DNA of 64,000 nt from the NCBI GenBank assembly GCA_009760855.2, contig WPIO01000047.1:2498001-2562000 (forward strand). Direction: 5' to 3'. This DNA is from Cristatella mucedo (Eukaryota; Bryozoa; Phylactolaemata; Cristatellidae). Positions 46,601-57,184 of the stretch are shown piece after piece. Each line of letters starts with the position of its first letter. The first letter of the stretch is position 1. The position numbers and the translations under genes were made by a program. Below the pieces are notes generated by a model, which was not told the origin of the DNA, searched no databases, and worked only from the letters and a program-made list of their open reading frames with translations.

Positions 46601-49465
46601 CCGAAAAGCGAGTGGTACGATGCTTTGCCTGATGGGGTAGTATATCTGAAAGGTAGGCTGGAGCCATAGAATGAAGAGACCTAAAAGTGAGCGACAAAAC
46701 CTTGAAGTCAATCCGTTGCTTGACTGGTAGCCAGTGCAGGTCGGCGAGAAGTGGAGTAATGTGGCAACTGCGACGCTCACGACAGACAAGCCTAGCTGCA
46801 GAGTTTTGCACCAGCTGCAATCGCCTGATCGCACATGCTGGTAGGCCTGTAAGCAGTGAGTTGCAGAAGTCGAGACGAGATGTCATGAATCCATGGACCA
46901 ACATAGACGTGGCATCCTTATCTAAACAAGCCCTAATTTTAGCAATGTTATGAAGCTGAAAATAGGCTGATTTGACTGTGGAGCTGATGTGGTCGTCTAA
47001 CGAGAGGTCGCTTTGGAATATGACAACTAGATTTCGTGCTGATGCAACTGGAGATATGCTAGCTGAGCCAATTTTGAAAGTCAGCCTTTCCAATTTCTGA
47101 ATAACACTAGGTTTGCCCATAACTAGTAAGTTAGTTTTATCATCGTTTAGTTTTAGAAAATTTGCTGCCATCCATGATCGGATGTCATCAATGCATGCAG
47201 CAAGTGAGTTGAGAGAATTTGAGGTGCTCGAAGGCTGGGAGGGATCAAAGCAAAGGTACAACTGAGTGTCATCCGCATAGAAGTGAAAGCCTAGATTGTG
47301 CTTGGCAATCACATCAGCGAGAGGGAGAGTATAAACGGTGAAAAGGACCGGACCTAGCACAGAGCCCTGAGGTACTCCATATTTTAGAGGTACTTCAGAT
47401 GATCTTTGTCCATTCACGTCAACACTCTGGAGTCTCCCACTGAGATAGGACCTGAACCACTGCAGAGCAGTGCCAGTGATGCCCAGGCGAGATGAGAGGC
47501 GCTCTAAAAGTACTTTGTGATCGATGGTATCAAAAGCTGCCGAAAGATCGAGCAAAACAAGAAGAGACACTCTACCCATGTCTGCATTCCTAAGTAGGTC
47601 GTTGTATACCCGAAGCAATGCTGACTCTGTGGAGTGATTAGCTCTAAAGCCAGACTGGAACTTACTAGCAAGGTGTGAGGTTTCGATATACGAGTTATAA
47701 TAATATTGCACTTGAGTTCAGCTGGTCTGCCACGACCCCCGGTCCATGAATAGCGGCTTGTCCGTGATCTATGACAAAATTGCTGGTAAACGCGAGCGGT
47801 TCGCACATTCGAGTTGCTAAACAATGATGTAGGTCCTACTGAGACAGCTGCCGAGCACCTGCTGTCGGCACAAAATCCGCCAGCTGACTACGTGATTGGC
47901 TGCCATGATGTAATCGAGGGGCGTTTTGATCACTCCTCGTTGAATCGTCCTCGTAGGTTAGAATTAATTAGTTCCCATCATCCTTTACATCCAAGCTATG
48001 CAAGCTAAGGGCAAGCGCCTAAATTTCGCGGAGGGACTAAACGTTAACTACGACTTAATTTGCACCTAGCAGAATCGAGCCATTTAAGGTCAGTGGCATG
48101 ACCTTTAATGGGTGCACTGCTGCCTTAATAGGAACTGTAAAAGTCAGCCACATCTTATTGCTAGATCCATGCTAAATGCAGTTTTAAACATTGCAGCAGT
48201 CTTTTAACATTAACATAGGTAGCCAGCAAAAAGCAGCGGTTGAAGATTAGCACGAATCCAGCACCACAGAGGCACAGCACGGGCGTACTGAGGGTGCAAA
48301 CAAGAATCCTTTAAAGAAGGTAGATTAGTTTTATTTATCAAATCTTTTTCACATTGGCTCACCTCCTGACGATATAAGTAATTTATCGAACCTAATATGT
48401 TCAGCTCTGCAATTGTTTCGCTGTATCTTTGACAGTCGAGTTGGTACGGTCTTGCAAAGTGGTAAAGCGGTATGCTGAACTTTCTAGAAGTTTCTCAGCA
48501 ATGCAAACATGTATAGGAATGTGCTATGCAGAAGCAAATTACGTTTACATAGGCCAGCAACGCAGATTATTACCTATCTTCAAATAATAGTATCTGAACT
48601 AAGTGATATAAATGCATAGAAAGTATCTGAACCAAGAGCCCACTTCCGTTTATCGGCCTGAAGTATCTTGCCTTAAGCTCATAACAGCCTGCCACTTTGT
48701 ACTGAGACGTTTCTAGCACATCATCTCGAAATAAAAAAAAATACAATAGGCTCTCTCTGCTTTGAGACTGGATCCAGAAACTTAATGACCATCAAAGCAG
48801 AAGCGATCCGGCTAAGTCTGGGTTTCACTCCAGTGCTATAACTACTCTACCTTTTTAAACCATTTTTCCCATGTCGTTCACATCTAAAGTTCGAATTCTT
48901 AACTTTGAAAGGATCTTTTCCAAAGATATTGGACCATTTTCAAAAAATGTGTGCCGATACATCTTCTGATGTATAAATAACTTGAAAAAGAATTTGCGAA
49001 ATGCTGTGACTGGTTTAAATGAGTCTCCATAAGCCCATTTGAGCTCAATTATTCTCATGACGATTTATTCAGCTGAAGCAGCTGAGAATAGCTGTATATT
49101 TGTGTAAAAAACAAACGAATTTTTTGAAGATATATTTACCTGCCTCAGCCAGACGTTTGTGGTCATGACCTGACTCTTCTCATCCTGTAACGACAATGCT
49201 TAAGCCTCTGAAGCTGCAGTTGGTCAACAATAAAGAACAGCAGTCATTGAGAAGCTAGATTAATTGCTTTGCAAAGGAATTTAGCTTCTAATTGGAACAA
49301 TGACCTTTCAATTAAAATTTTACTCGCTAGATACCTACCAATCTTACTACAGGAGAGATTGTAGCACTCTAACGTATCCGCTTCTTGCGTTTTTATTTTC
49401 TTTAGCGCGGTAGCTCACACACGAGTGAGTAAGAGATAGCCCTCCCTCCTCTCTCTCTCTCTCTC

Positions 49466-49502
<37 letters not shown>

Positions 49503-49532
49503 TTCTCTCTCTCTCTCTCTCGCTTTCTCTCT

Positions 49533-49580
<48 letters not shown>

Positions 49581-49932
49581 CTTCCCTAACGGTCTTTCTC
49601 TCTCTCCTTTCTCCCTCCATTTCCTCCAACCTCTTTGGCTTTCGCATGCAGTAGTTTTCGCCTGCTCCCTGTGTCCCGAAGAAAATTCAATTAATATACG
49701 TAAATATAAAAATACGGGTGCAAATATGTACTCTATACTTCGACGGGAAAGTCAGTATCTCAATGTATGTTTCTGCTTTTTACTCTAAATTTGCCTTTAC
49801 ATTCTTCTTGTGGAACCTATATTTCTACGAATCTCTTTTCTCGATCACTTTATCCTTGTTGTATCGAAATCCTTTCGCAATATTGTTAACTACTTTGTTC
49901 GATCTACTTTTTCTTTTTCCGACTCTTATTCT

Positions 49933-49967
<35 letters not shown>

Positions 49968-50880
49968 CATATACACACAAATTTCTCCATTCATTAGCAA
50001 TTCAACTTTCCTCTCCCTTCCTTTCTTCTTTTAACTTATTGATTGGTCTCTCATTTTCTGTACCAGTGTCTCTCGGTCACTCTGCCTCTGCGGCTGTCTG
50101 TCTGTTTGTTTCTCTTTCCCTCTCTGTCTCTCTCTCTTTCTTTCTCTCGTGCTTCTCTCTCTCTCTCTCTCACTTTGTCTGCTATTCCCGTCTGTTCTGT
50201 TTTCTTCTTTGGCACAGTTTCATTCTCATTACACTGTTCGATTCTCGATATTACTCCATCAGACTGGTCACGACGGTACATCTGCAAACCTGCCCTCTTG
50301 ATTTTTATTTAGATGCAGCTGCTAGGAGCAGAATTACACCCTAGCAACACCGGATGTGTCATTAAACTGCAGTTTGATACGGTGGTAAGTTAATGGTGAC
50401 TGAGCCCTTCCCCAACCACCCATTCAGATAGCACTCTCAGTGCAGACTCAACACTCACTGCCCATTCGCGTAATTAATTATTCATTTGTATAGCGCACAA
50501 AGAGAACTTTGTCTCTATTCAGGTTCTTCACATACGTCACAGGGTTTGAGCCCACGACTTCGGCTCGACCTCAGTCGGGGCGAGCACCTTATCCAGACAG
50601 CACCAGGGTTCTCCCAAGCGGCTGAAACAAGGAGCGGTTTGGCTAATGGCTGCATGCTTACCACATCTATAAGCTGAGACAGACGCATGCCGAGCTTCAC
50701 AGTGAGCTTGTCAGTGTCGTTGAATACTGGCCTGATGAGCTTGTTGTAACCACGATTTTTCATCAGATCCGTGTACAGCCTGGCGGCCTGCCTATCTGCA
50801 GCACAGAATCCATTCAGTACTAGTATCATCGTGCTGAACACTGTGCTATGAAAGGTCTTCGGTAGCATTCTACGAAGCAT
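38749..50880 (-). CDS. Nicotinic acetylcholine receptor alpha-type subunit (six coding exons)
   Basis: Subunit of a pentameric, cation-selective acetylcholine-gated channel of the plasma membrane. Exons 50880-50662, 49184-49140, 46167-46058, 43392-42508, 42250-42151 and 38904-38749 sum to 1515 bp, giving 504 residues. The signal peptide is about residues 1-28. Agonist-site aromatics Y123, W179, Y231 and Y238 are present, as are the vicinal C233-C234 (alpha-type) and complementary-face W85. The Cys-loop is C158-C172 with 13 residues between. TM1 is 252-275, TM2 282-301 (E281 at -1', hence cation-selective), TM3 313-336, MA helix 425-452 and TM4 460-482. Sequons are at N54 and N201, the latter in a loop F about ten residues longer than in vertebrate alphas. 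Odd points: Ile291 at M2 9' (usually Leu), a GC-AG last intron and a very basic loop after TM3. The paralogue is not assigned. Intron lengths are 1477, 2972, 2665, 257 and 3246 bp. Confidence 0.95.
39163..39511 (+). mobile_element. LINE-A RT fragment in receptor intron 5 (antisense)
   Basis: Internal piece of LINE-A RT from [16 protein letters not shown] through motif B ([10 protein letters not shown]) and motif C ([12 protein letters not shown]) to the FIKLSDNKT block. It is cut at both ends. Since it lacks a LINE 3' end, it is the remnant of a larger insertion or a DNA-level rearrangement. Confidence 0.9.
39512..40337. other. Intron 5 sequence, nothing recognised
   Basis: No repeat or coding motif recognised. 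It contains no recognisable TM4-type exon, so it gives no sign of alternative terminal exons. Confidence 0.5.
40338..41130 (-). mobile_element. LINE-A 3' fragment in receptor intron 5 (sense)
   Basis: Starts on the plus strand with an AATAATAAAAATAA tail and 'tttgatatggagccctcagagaactcaat', then a 3' UTR and thumb relic (frame 40898-40614: [24 protein letters not shown]). It is more diverged than the copy in intron 2. Confidence 0.85.
41131..42149. other. Intron 5 start region, nothing recognised
   Basis: The 201-codon minus-strand frame ending at 41866 is exon 5 read on into the intron; after residue Gln453 it loses all nAChR resemblance. Confidence 0.6.
42151..42250 (-). CDS. nAChR exon 5 (MA amphipathic helix)
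   Basis: Encodes [19 protein letters not shown] then [15 protein letters not shown], the cytoplasmic helix before TM4. The acceptor is either TTACAG at 42251 (used here) or GCCAG at 42275; both are phase 2 and compatible with exon 4, the latter adding eight residues. The donor is CAG/GCAAGA, a GC donor, phase 0. A competing GT donor 12 nt further (AAC/GTGCGA) would add four residues and break family spacing to TM4. Confidence 0.82.
42508..43392 (-). CDS. nAChR exon 4 (885 bp: Cys-loop to M3-M4 loop)
   Basis: Begins T completing Asn125, then [13 protein letters not shown]. It contains the Cys-loop, loop B, loop F, loop C, TM1-TM3 and the proximal cytoplasmic loop ([23 protein letters not shown]). 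Acceptor TTTCCAG. The donor is read as GATGGCAG/GTGTGT at 42508, phase 2; beyond it the frame closes at 42468. The antisense frame at 42750-43250 is a shadow. Confidence 0.93.
43563..43678. repeat. (TA)n and (TG)n microsatellites in intron 3
   Basis: TA-rich run at 43563-43610 and pure TG at 43644-43678. Confidence 0.95.
43690..44856. other. Intron 3 sequence, nothing recognised
   Basis: AT-rich, no repeat or exon recognised. Confidence 0.5.
44857..45000 (-). mobile_element. SINE-1 copy in receptor intron 3
   Basis: The tail 'ataattcatttacatagcgccccaagataacttaatctctattcaggcgcttcacatatgcc' matches the 17599 copy almost base for base. Box B and box A complements follow ('accttaaccgctagaccaaaccagctcgg'). 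It has the same orientation as the gene. Confidence 0.9.
45416..45520 (-). mobile_element. LINE-A 3' tail fragment in intron 3
   Basis: (AAT)n then 'gcatttgatatgggccctcagacaactcaatctc' and a short stretch of 3' UTR. About 105 bp. Confidence 0.82.
45560..45900 (+). mobile_element. Possible RT fingers relic of a LINE in intron 3
   Basis: The plus-strand reading around 45580-45650 gives [19 protein letters not shown], resembling the NYRPISLLP.LSKVFE....QL segment upstream of LINE RT palms. The rest is not readable. Confidence 0.35.
46058..46167 (-). CDS. nAChR exon 3 (110 bp)
   Basis: Starts [11 protein letters not shown] and ends WKPDIVLYN plus AA of a split Asn codon. Acceptor CTTTCAG, donor AA/GTGAGT, phases 0 and 2. 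The 110-bp size is the conserved one. The acceptor lies 14 bp from the 3' tail of an intronic LINE-A. Confidence 0.97.
46416..47690 (-). pseudogene. LINE-A reverse transcriptase, all palm motifs intact
   Basis: About 425 codons open to the natural stop. It has fingers ([20 protein letters not shown]), motif [14 protein letters not shown], motif [15 protein letters not shown], motif [13 protein letters not shown], the [20 protein letters not shown] block, the thumb ([39 protein letters not shown]) and the LINE-A C-terminus ([20 protein letters not shown]). This is the best template for a family consensus here. It cannot act alone: the endonuclease part is missing and the fingers start is disrupted by the 17-bp insertion. 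Confidence 0.92.
47697..47713 (-). mobile_element. 17-bp ultra-short LINE-A insertion
   Basis: ataataatattgcactt, the last bases of the LINE-A 3' end plus tail, lies between GAGTT at 47692-47696 and 47714-47718. Copy 3 at about 19390-19400 shows the uninterrupted host 'gagttcagctgg'. Confidence 0.88.
47753..49130. other. Intron 2 sequence, nothing firm recognised
   Basis: The frame 47814-48008 has no family resemblance. The remainder is AT-rich. Confidence 0.5.
49140..49184 (-). CDS. nAChR exon 2 (45 bp)
   Basis: 15 codons, [15 protein letters not shown], containing W85 of the complementary binding face. Acceptor TTACAG, donor CAG/GTAAAT, phase 0 on both sides. The 45-bp size equals that of the corresponding vertebrate nAChR exon. 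Confidence 0.97.
49449..49610. repeat. (CT)n microsatellite in intron 1
   Basis: CT runs with periodic CGCTTT interruptions. The Arg/Glu frame antisense to it is spurious. Confidence 0.95.
49930..50175. repeat. (CT)n and pyrimidine-rich tract in intron 1
   Basis: CT runs at about 49936-49968 and 50125-50175 within a pyrimidine-rich stretch. The 208-codon Ser/Leu-rich frame over it (49718-50344) is a low-complexity artefact. Confidence 0.9.
50476..50606 (-). mobile_element. SINE-1 copy in receptor intron 1
   Basis: 'taattaattattcatttgtatagcgca.aaagagaactttgtctctattcagg', then the box B complement ('gggtttgagcccacgacttcggctcgacctcag') and box A complement ('gagcaccttatccagacagcacc'). It lies about 55 bp downstream of the exon 1 donor. 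Confidence 0.85.
50662..50880 (-). CDS. nAChR exon 1 (start, signal peptide, N-terminal helix, beta1)
   Basis: 73 codons. ATG at 50880 (MLRRMLPK) or in frame at 50868 (MLPK); the frame also extends back to a GTG at 50898, but ATG is preferred. A hydrophobic [17 protein letters not shown] stretch is a signal peptide. Then comes the nAChR N-terminal helix ([20 protein letters not shown]), a sequon N-D-T, and [12 protein letters not shown]. The donor is GTG/GTAAGC at 50661. An acceptor-like CTGCAG/ATAGG inside leaves open that the signal peptide lies on a separate upstream exon. Confidence 0.88.
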
Positions 50881-51400
50881 TGCCCGTCTGCGAGTCACTC
50901 AGCATCAGCTTTCATAGCGTCCACCTTAGCACTCTGAGGATTGTCGCAAAGGAACGATGCTACGACATACAATGGCCGCCTACGATTTGCCTGTTTGACT
51001 CGGATCCTATTAGCTCCTGCTGACTGCACGGCTAGCTCAGTCAATATTCTACCATGCTTACTCCAATAATGCACTACTACACAATGGTGCCTTAGCCAGT
51101 GACGAAGTAAACGCCCGTGTATTAAGGCCGCACTGCACATATCGACCAATCGAGCACAGAGAAGCTGTAGGAAGAAATCGATCGGCGTCTTAAGGCTTAC
51201 TGCAACAGCTGCATGAAAGCACTCGGCACTCACTTTCTAATGGAGTCTGGCAACGAACCTCATCCTTTGGTCGCCGGATTGCTAGTGGCACGTACATCAG
51301 AGCTTAGTCTGACATCGGAACTTGGGACTATCAGCACCGTGAACTACTAGTATCAGGGGCAACTCAATCCAGTTTTATTTAGCCGACCATTGTTCAAAGC
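50881..51400 (-). other. Upstream flank of the receptor gene
   Basis: The minus-strand frame 51233-50895 (112 codons) precedes exon 1 in another frame and matches nothing I recognise. It may be 5' UTR or promoter-proximal DNA. No clear TATA/Inr arrangement was identified. Confidence 0.3.
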
Positions 51401-53090
51401 CGATTGAGCCTTAGAGCGATTCCACCACGTTTGAACTGATGAGCAGTGACAACAATAGCTTCTTCTTCGGAGGTCTAAGATTGCATAAATATATCTTTAT
51501 ATACTATTTTAAGCATTTTACTGACCTGACACATTCAACGAAATTGGTTTCCTTTCGCATTCTCTTCTACTTTTATATGCTGTATACTAGCTGAACAAAT
51601 CTTCGGCAGTTGCCGCTTTGCCCAATTAATATATACTTCTTAAAATGAAAATAAGTCTTTATTTTGTCTACAAAGAAAGCCGACTAAGCTCCTAACGCAC
51701 TAAGTTGCAGATTAAGATCGTAGCTTTATTGTTTACTGTGTTTTCGTAGTATCTTTCTCAGAGCGAATTCACAGCAATTATTAGCCATAAATTGTTCACA
51801 TCCATAGTAAGGACAATAGTATTTTGACATTCTATAGTGGTGCCGTCTTTATGTTGAGAATGGCAGGCTCGCACTACCTTGTGGCACTAAACAAATTAGT
51901 GAGAAATTGGATTACTTTACAAAATGTTAGTTTCCAAAGAACTGCATCACTATTGGTGCCTTACACGAGCTTTCATGTTTTATTGTATTAGGCAAGAAGA
52001 GAAAAGGGGATAGCAATAATTTTTTGATAATGCATTAAGATTTAGCTTCCACTGAGCTGACGCATTTTTCTACGAATGCTGAAAAATTATTAACATATAG
52101 ATGAGTAGGTTTAAGCAAAAGCCTTTTTTAGGATTGGCTAGATCCATACAAAATACCTTTTCATGCCTGCATAGGATCAAGACAAGCTCTGAGAATATCT
52201 TTCCATTCGAATAATGCAAGAGAACTCTTGAAGATGAGCTGAACAATTACTGCTTTTCGTATGGAATATCTTTAGATATGTTGCATAAAGCTTAAACATT
52301 GAGTTTTAGTTTAAATAATTCTCGTATTTATAGAGGCAGATACACGTGAGATTGCAAATATATACAGTTCGCTATTCTCCTATTTAAGCAGGAACCGATT
52401 GATCACCCTGGCAAACGATCCTTCTGCCAGCTTGCCCGTCCTAACCTCGAACTGGCAAATGCACGCCTTCCGTCATATATCCACAAGCTCATTTATCCAT
52501 AGCCCAAGTAATAAGTTCACGGAACTTCCTTGCCAACTCTTTGAGTATAGACATATCATTTTAATGAGAGAACAGGAAGTCGAATAATGTGTAAGATAAG
52601 GTATATCCAGACTCTAATATCAGAGATGCATCTGAGGAAAGATGTCACCCATCTAAAATGAGCTTTACTACCTGAGTGGCAACCTTAGTCTTAGCAATTC
52701 GAAGGCATAGCTTCTGAAACTAGGCAAAATGATTGCTGTATTCTTGAAGGAAATGCTAAGCGATAAAGATAAAAGAGACTATATTTAAATTGAGTCTGAC
52801 TTTTTTCGTGACAAAGATTGGTTTGCATCTGCAGTAATGTGGAAGGTATTTGCATCTGCAAACATGTGGAAGGTATATTTGATGCTATTCGAAGCGACTA
52901 TAACCAACACAACAACAACCTAATAATAGACAGTTTAGTAAGAATTATCAGAGTAGTGTAGCATTTATAAGAAGAAACAGTACTATTTCTGTCGATCGCT
53001 AACAGAGTGCATTTGAATAGACCTACAATAGTGTCAAGATACTGATTAGTGCTTCGAAGTATGACATCTCTGGCTGAAAGGAAGTTAAAA
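51401..53090. other. No recognised gene
   Basis: AT-rich, only short frames. Confidence 0.5.
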
Positions 53091-53094
53091 CCGT

Positions 53095-53265
53095 AATAAT
53101 CCATAAGGCAAGGTGCTCGATATTTAGGATCGAGTTCATGGGCTCAAATCGTGGAGTGGGAAATTTTAAAATGCCAGTTTTAGGCTGTGTGCTTGCCATT
53201 AAGGCTCTTCAGCTGCTGTAAAAATGAGTCTTTTAAATCAGCTTTTTTAATTTGTAGTTGTAAAA
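53095..53265 (+). mobile_element. SINE-2, degenerate copy
   Basis: 'aggatcgagttcatgggctcaaatcgtggagtggg' (box B region), then 'gcttgccattaaggctcttcagctgctgtaaaaatgagtcttttaaatcagc', matching the tail of 58783-58955. Confidence 0.6.
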
Positions 53266-55860
53266 AACAGACATTCCTGATGGGCTTCCGGTGTTGTTTC
53301 ACAGTGTGTCCTATTTTTTACTTAAGGAACTGACATGGCACTAAGACGAACGGTTGCTTTATTGAATTCACTAAAGCAGAATAAGATTACTGCAAGGAAG
53401 AAGAACAGAGTGGAACCTGCTGTTCGATTTTCGGGAAGTAATGCTGCTACCCATGCAAATTAAGGTAGGCCGTAATAAGCAATTTTCAGGGCCATATACT
53501 AATTAATTAACAGCTTTCAAGTACGTCTAAGATGTATTTACCAACTTCCCTGGGAGAATTATCACAGCAGGTAACTTCATTGGAGAACACGTACAGCATT
53601 TTTTAAACAATACATATAAATGAAGATACTGAACACGATAAAAATGGGTCTGAAAAATATTTTTCTGCATTACCTTATAGCTCACCAGCATCTTATTGGT
53701 CTTGCCCCCTATGTGAAGACTTGCAAGTCTTGGCCTTTATTTAAAAATTTTAGCCTGATAAATTAATCTCATAATTTAATCGAATGTGTGTGACGCATAT
53801 GTCTTGCCGTTGTATATAGGCTAAACAGTTGCTACATTATGTATATAGGCCAAAAAGTGTTTGATGCCTTGCCTTTTTGTAAAAGTTATTTCTGAGCAAA
53901 TCATACGCATTTGATTATATATACTATGTGTGCCAGATTAGTTCAGCTTACAAATAACCAAAACTGGCACTTCAAATTAATTATAGCGACACATTTAGTT
54001 GAGAAGTAGAGATAATAAAGTTCTTGAACACAAATACGTAACCTTGTCGATACCTTGGTAAATAAAGCTTTATCAAATTCTAGAATACAAGAAACCACAT
54101 ATTGGTCGGCCACCTGTAATGCTTATACCGTAGATGCTTTCTCCAACCCATTACAATTAATCTAGCAAGCAAAAATCTAAATATATTTTTCAAGGCCTTT
54201 ATCACTTTCATCTAAGCCTTTCATCTAAACCAATGGTAATTTATCACTTTCATCTAAGCCTAAACCAATGGTAATTCACCTATGTCGGAGCATCCTATCG
54301 GTGTAAAAAGGTACGGTCAACATTTGCGATATTGGTGCATTTATAGTGAGAAGTCTCAGCTTTTATTTGAATGGTATACTGAAACTGACAAGGCCCGTAA
54401 AGCGAATCTGAGATATAGCATTGGGTCTGCTATTCAGATAAAATGCAGGCGGTTGAATACGAAACTTATTTGAAAAAACTTTGAGAGGTTGCAAGAGGTT
54501 CAAAGCTTCAAATAAATTCGGGTCATTACCTAAGGTTCGACTATACACATATTATTAGCAGGCTGAAAGTAACCCTTACGATCAATAAAATAAGTTTGAT
54601 GATTCGTTTCAGCTGCTGAGACTGCTACGTCTCTCTACGTGAGTGAAAGTATCTAAGAGTTATTCTTGAATGCTCTGGAAATGATCTAGAAAACAATCGT
54701 GAGGAAATTACAAAACTAGACTGACTTGTTCACAGGCTGGAAACCCCACCAAATTGATCGACTCGTGACACCAATCTGTGCAACTGGTTTGCATGTATGG
54801 AGCTTTGCTGTGTGTCTTGACCTCGCTGTAATAACTTTTTTTAGTTTGTGTTCCATTAGAAGGTAGGCTTTAGCAAACACACTGTAACCATATATGAATC
54901 GTGCAGCATTTAGTGCACCGTCCTTTGTAAAGCCTGGGCTACCGCACCGTGACTGTGGGCTCTGGAATTTCGAACTAAATCCACTCCAGGACTAAGTCTT
55001 TAAGCCGGCCTTTCATGAAACGAGTCACATTTCCCATGCAGTATAATGCAAACAGTTTGAAATCGTTACCTAGTAAGGCGGGAAATGGTGAAATGTGTTT
55101 CTTCATTAAAGTGCAAATGATAACAAAACACTTTTCAATGTTGGCATTGTTGAAAAACGAGAATGAGATTTGAAGGATCATTAGGAGCATATTTGATAGT
55201 TCTTGAATACTTTTATTAAGTTTACTAAAAGCTGTTAACATGTTGCCTGGTTGCATTTGTATAGTAGTTAGAGTAAGGGTCTTCAAGGACTTTTTTCGAT
55301 AAACGCAGTTATGATCGATTGCACCGACCCTGGGAAATATTGCAATCCACAAAGGAACTATCCGAAAGATAATGTGCTGAGCTCTAGTTTGTATTGCATA
55401 TTAAAGAACACAATGTTATATGCACACTCTCCTAATTTCAATATATTTCACTCCTGCACATTCTGGATATTAGTGTCAATCGCTAGGAATGGAGTAGGCA
55501 AGTAACAAAATAAACTGAAATGCACTGAAAACCACCTACAAATCTTCAACGCAAAACTTTAACTTACTTGCATGCAAGACTATACTTAGTTGACAGTGCA
55601 TGCATGGACTTTTTCGCCGCTAAACATGTGCTTTATTATGTGATGCACTGAAAGCGACTGCGGTGACCTGGCCCCATACAGCAATCCACAACAGCCCATG
55701 CCAATCCCCAAAACAACCTGAAAGCCTACACTGGCAGCTCTAATTAAGTGATTGTGCACGGCTCCACTCATCGTTTATAATTTACTCACACAATTTCACT
55801 ACAGTTGCCTTAGACACACTTGTACAATGCACTGAAATTGACTGCATCACCATGGACCAA
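53266..55860. other. No recognised gene
   Basis: AT-rich. A short local duplication near 54185-54275 (tatcactttcatctaagcc twice, with 'aaaccaatggtaatt' repeated) is the only structure. The frame 55352-54975 (125 codons) has no motif. Confidence 0.5.
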
Positions 55861-55864
55861 TGCC

Positions 55865-56290
55865 ACCACTAGGTAAACAGCTGAAGTGCTGCACCAGTTT
55901 CAGCCTTTTGGTACCCACAGGTCCTGTACTGACAATAAATTAACTGCGCCATTCCTTCACTCAAAGACCATTGGCGACAGAAGCCTTTGTTCAGTTGGTT
56001 GTAAGCCTTGGAACTCACTTCCACAATTTTTATGTAACGGTAACTACTCTCCTGCTGCTTACTATGACACAAATCTTCACCAACCTCACGAGCTGCAACT
56101 CGTATGCTACTCACTACCTCAATTGCTCTCATGACTCAGTTATGCCTCTCAGTGTTTCTTTGCTGCATAAGATAAAATCAGTTGGCCACCGAATACTACC
56201 TAAAGCCGCCTAGATTGCAAGTGGGCTATGCACAACTCTTCTGCATAACAACTATAGAGTCTTTATGACTTTGTGGAGTGACATTCAGAG
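55865..56290 (+). mobile_element. LINE-B copy 3, RT C-terminus and 3' UTR
   Basis: The frame at 55886-56134 reads LHQFQPFGTHRSCTDNKLTA and KTIGDRSLCSVGCKPWNSLPQF, matching the LINE-B C-terminus at 29850-29700 (LLHQFQPLRALRSCMDNKLA, KTIGDSSYSSAGPRLWNSL). The 3' UTR relic continues to about 56290. Confidence 0.8.
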
Positions 56291-57184
56291 ATACACTGCA
56301 TTACATTCAAAACACCCGTAGAATATTTTCTAAAATAAGTTTCTCAGTGCTCCAATTTTGAATATAAGTTTCAGCGCACTCTGTTTACTGTGCGACCAAA
56401 TAGTGTTTGCGTATTGAGCTCTCAAATTTTGAGGAGGGTATGGCAATAAATGGCAAAGGCTCGGCTTGAAGCAGCAATCCATAACGATCCACAGCAATGC
56501 GACTGCATACTAGTTATATGAAACACCATGTGCTATGGCCTATTACATTTTACTCAGCTCAAACTGGAACCATGGAACTCTCAAGCTATTGTTCCTGTTA
56601 ATTGTCGCAATGCATGGCAATCCACGGAAATGGCAGAGGTCAACAGCCCAATAAATGGCAAGACAACAAGAATAGTTGTGTTCAAAGTGAAACTATGGTA
56701 TTTTTAAGCTGTTTTTTTTCTTTAAAGTGGGCAATGCACAACAGTTACAGTGACGGCCAATACCAATACCAAAATTGGTGCCAATTCGAAAAAAATGGCT
56801 GTGGGAAGCAGAAGTTCTCATTCCTTGTGACATTTCACTGTGAGCACACATTTTTTTAAATGAAATGATTTTAATGAACACCTGTTTAGGGCTTTTAACA
56901 CACAGTAATGTACGGCAAGTGAAGGCAACCTCTGTGCATTACAATAAAAATTGAAAACTGATGGGTATAGCCATGGTTTTGCTTGCATTTTACTGTGATA
57001 GAACCCCGTTGCAATGGTCTGGCCTTAGTCGTGGTCAAGAGCCCTATTCCATACATGAGGCTCTTGAATAGAGATTCAGCTATCAGCTAACAGGAAGATT
57101 ATTTGTCACCAGAAATTTGTGTCGTGTTAAAGGTTTTTGGAGAGTGGGGTGCAGAAAATACAAGTCAGTGTCGCTATATAATGC
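56291..57184. other. No recognised gene
   Basis: Only short frames without motifs. Confidence 0.45.

Larger units (their letters stand above)
46182..47745 (-). mobile_element. LINE-A copy in receptor intron 2 (best preserved RT)
   Basis: 5'-truncated insertion in gene orientation. The 3' tail (AAT)n starts at 46182 and the truncated 5' end lies at about 47745. ATGAATA at about 46175-46181 and 47746-47752 flank it as target duplication, though the AAT tail blurs the left edge. It contains the RT ORF and the complete 3' UTR with the AAGCGCC.AGA...TCTGAGGGCGC hairpin. A 17-bp secondary insertion lies at 47697-47713. Confidence 0.93.

Noticed and set aside
50895-51233. 112-codon frame upstream of receptor exon 1 as an N-terminal extension
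   Set aside because: It is in a different frame from exon 1 and lacks any conserved segment; exon 1 already has a signal peptide and start.
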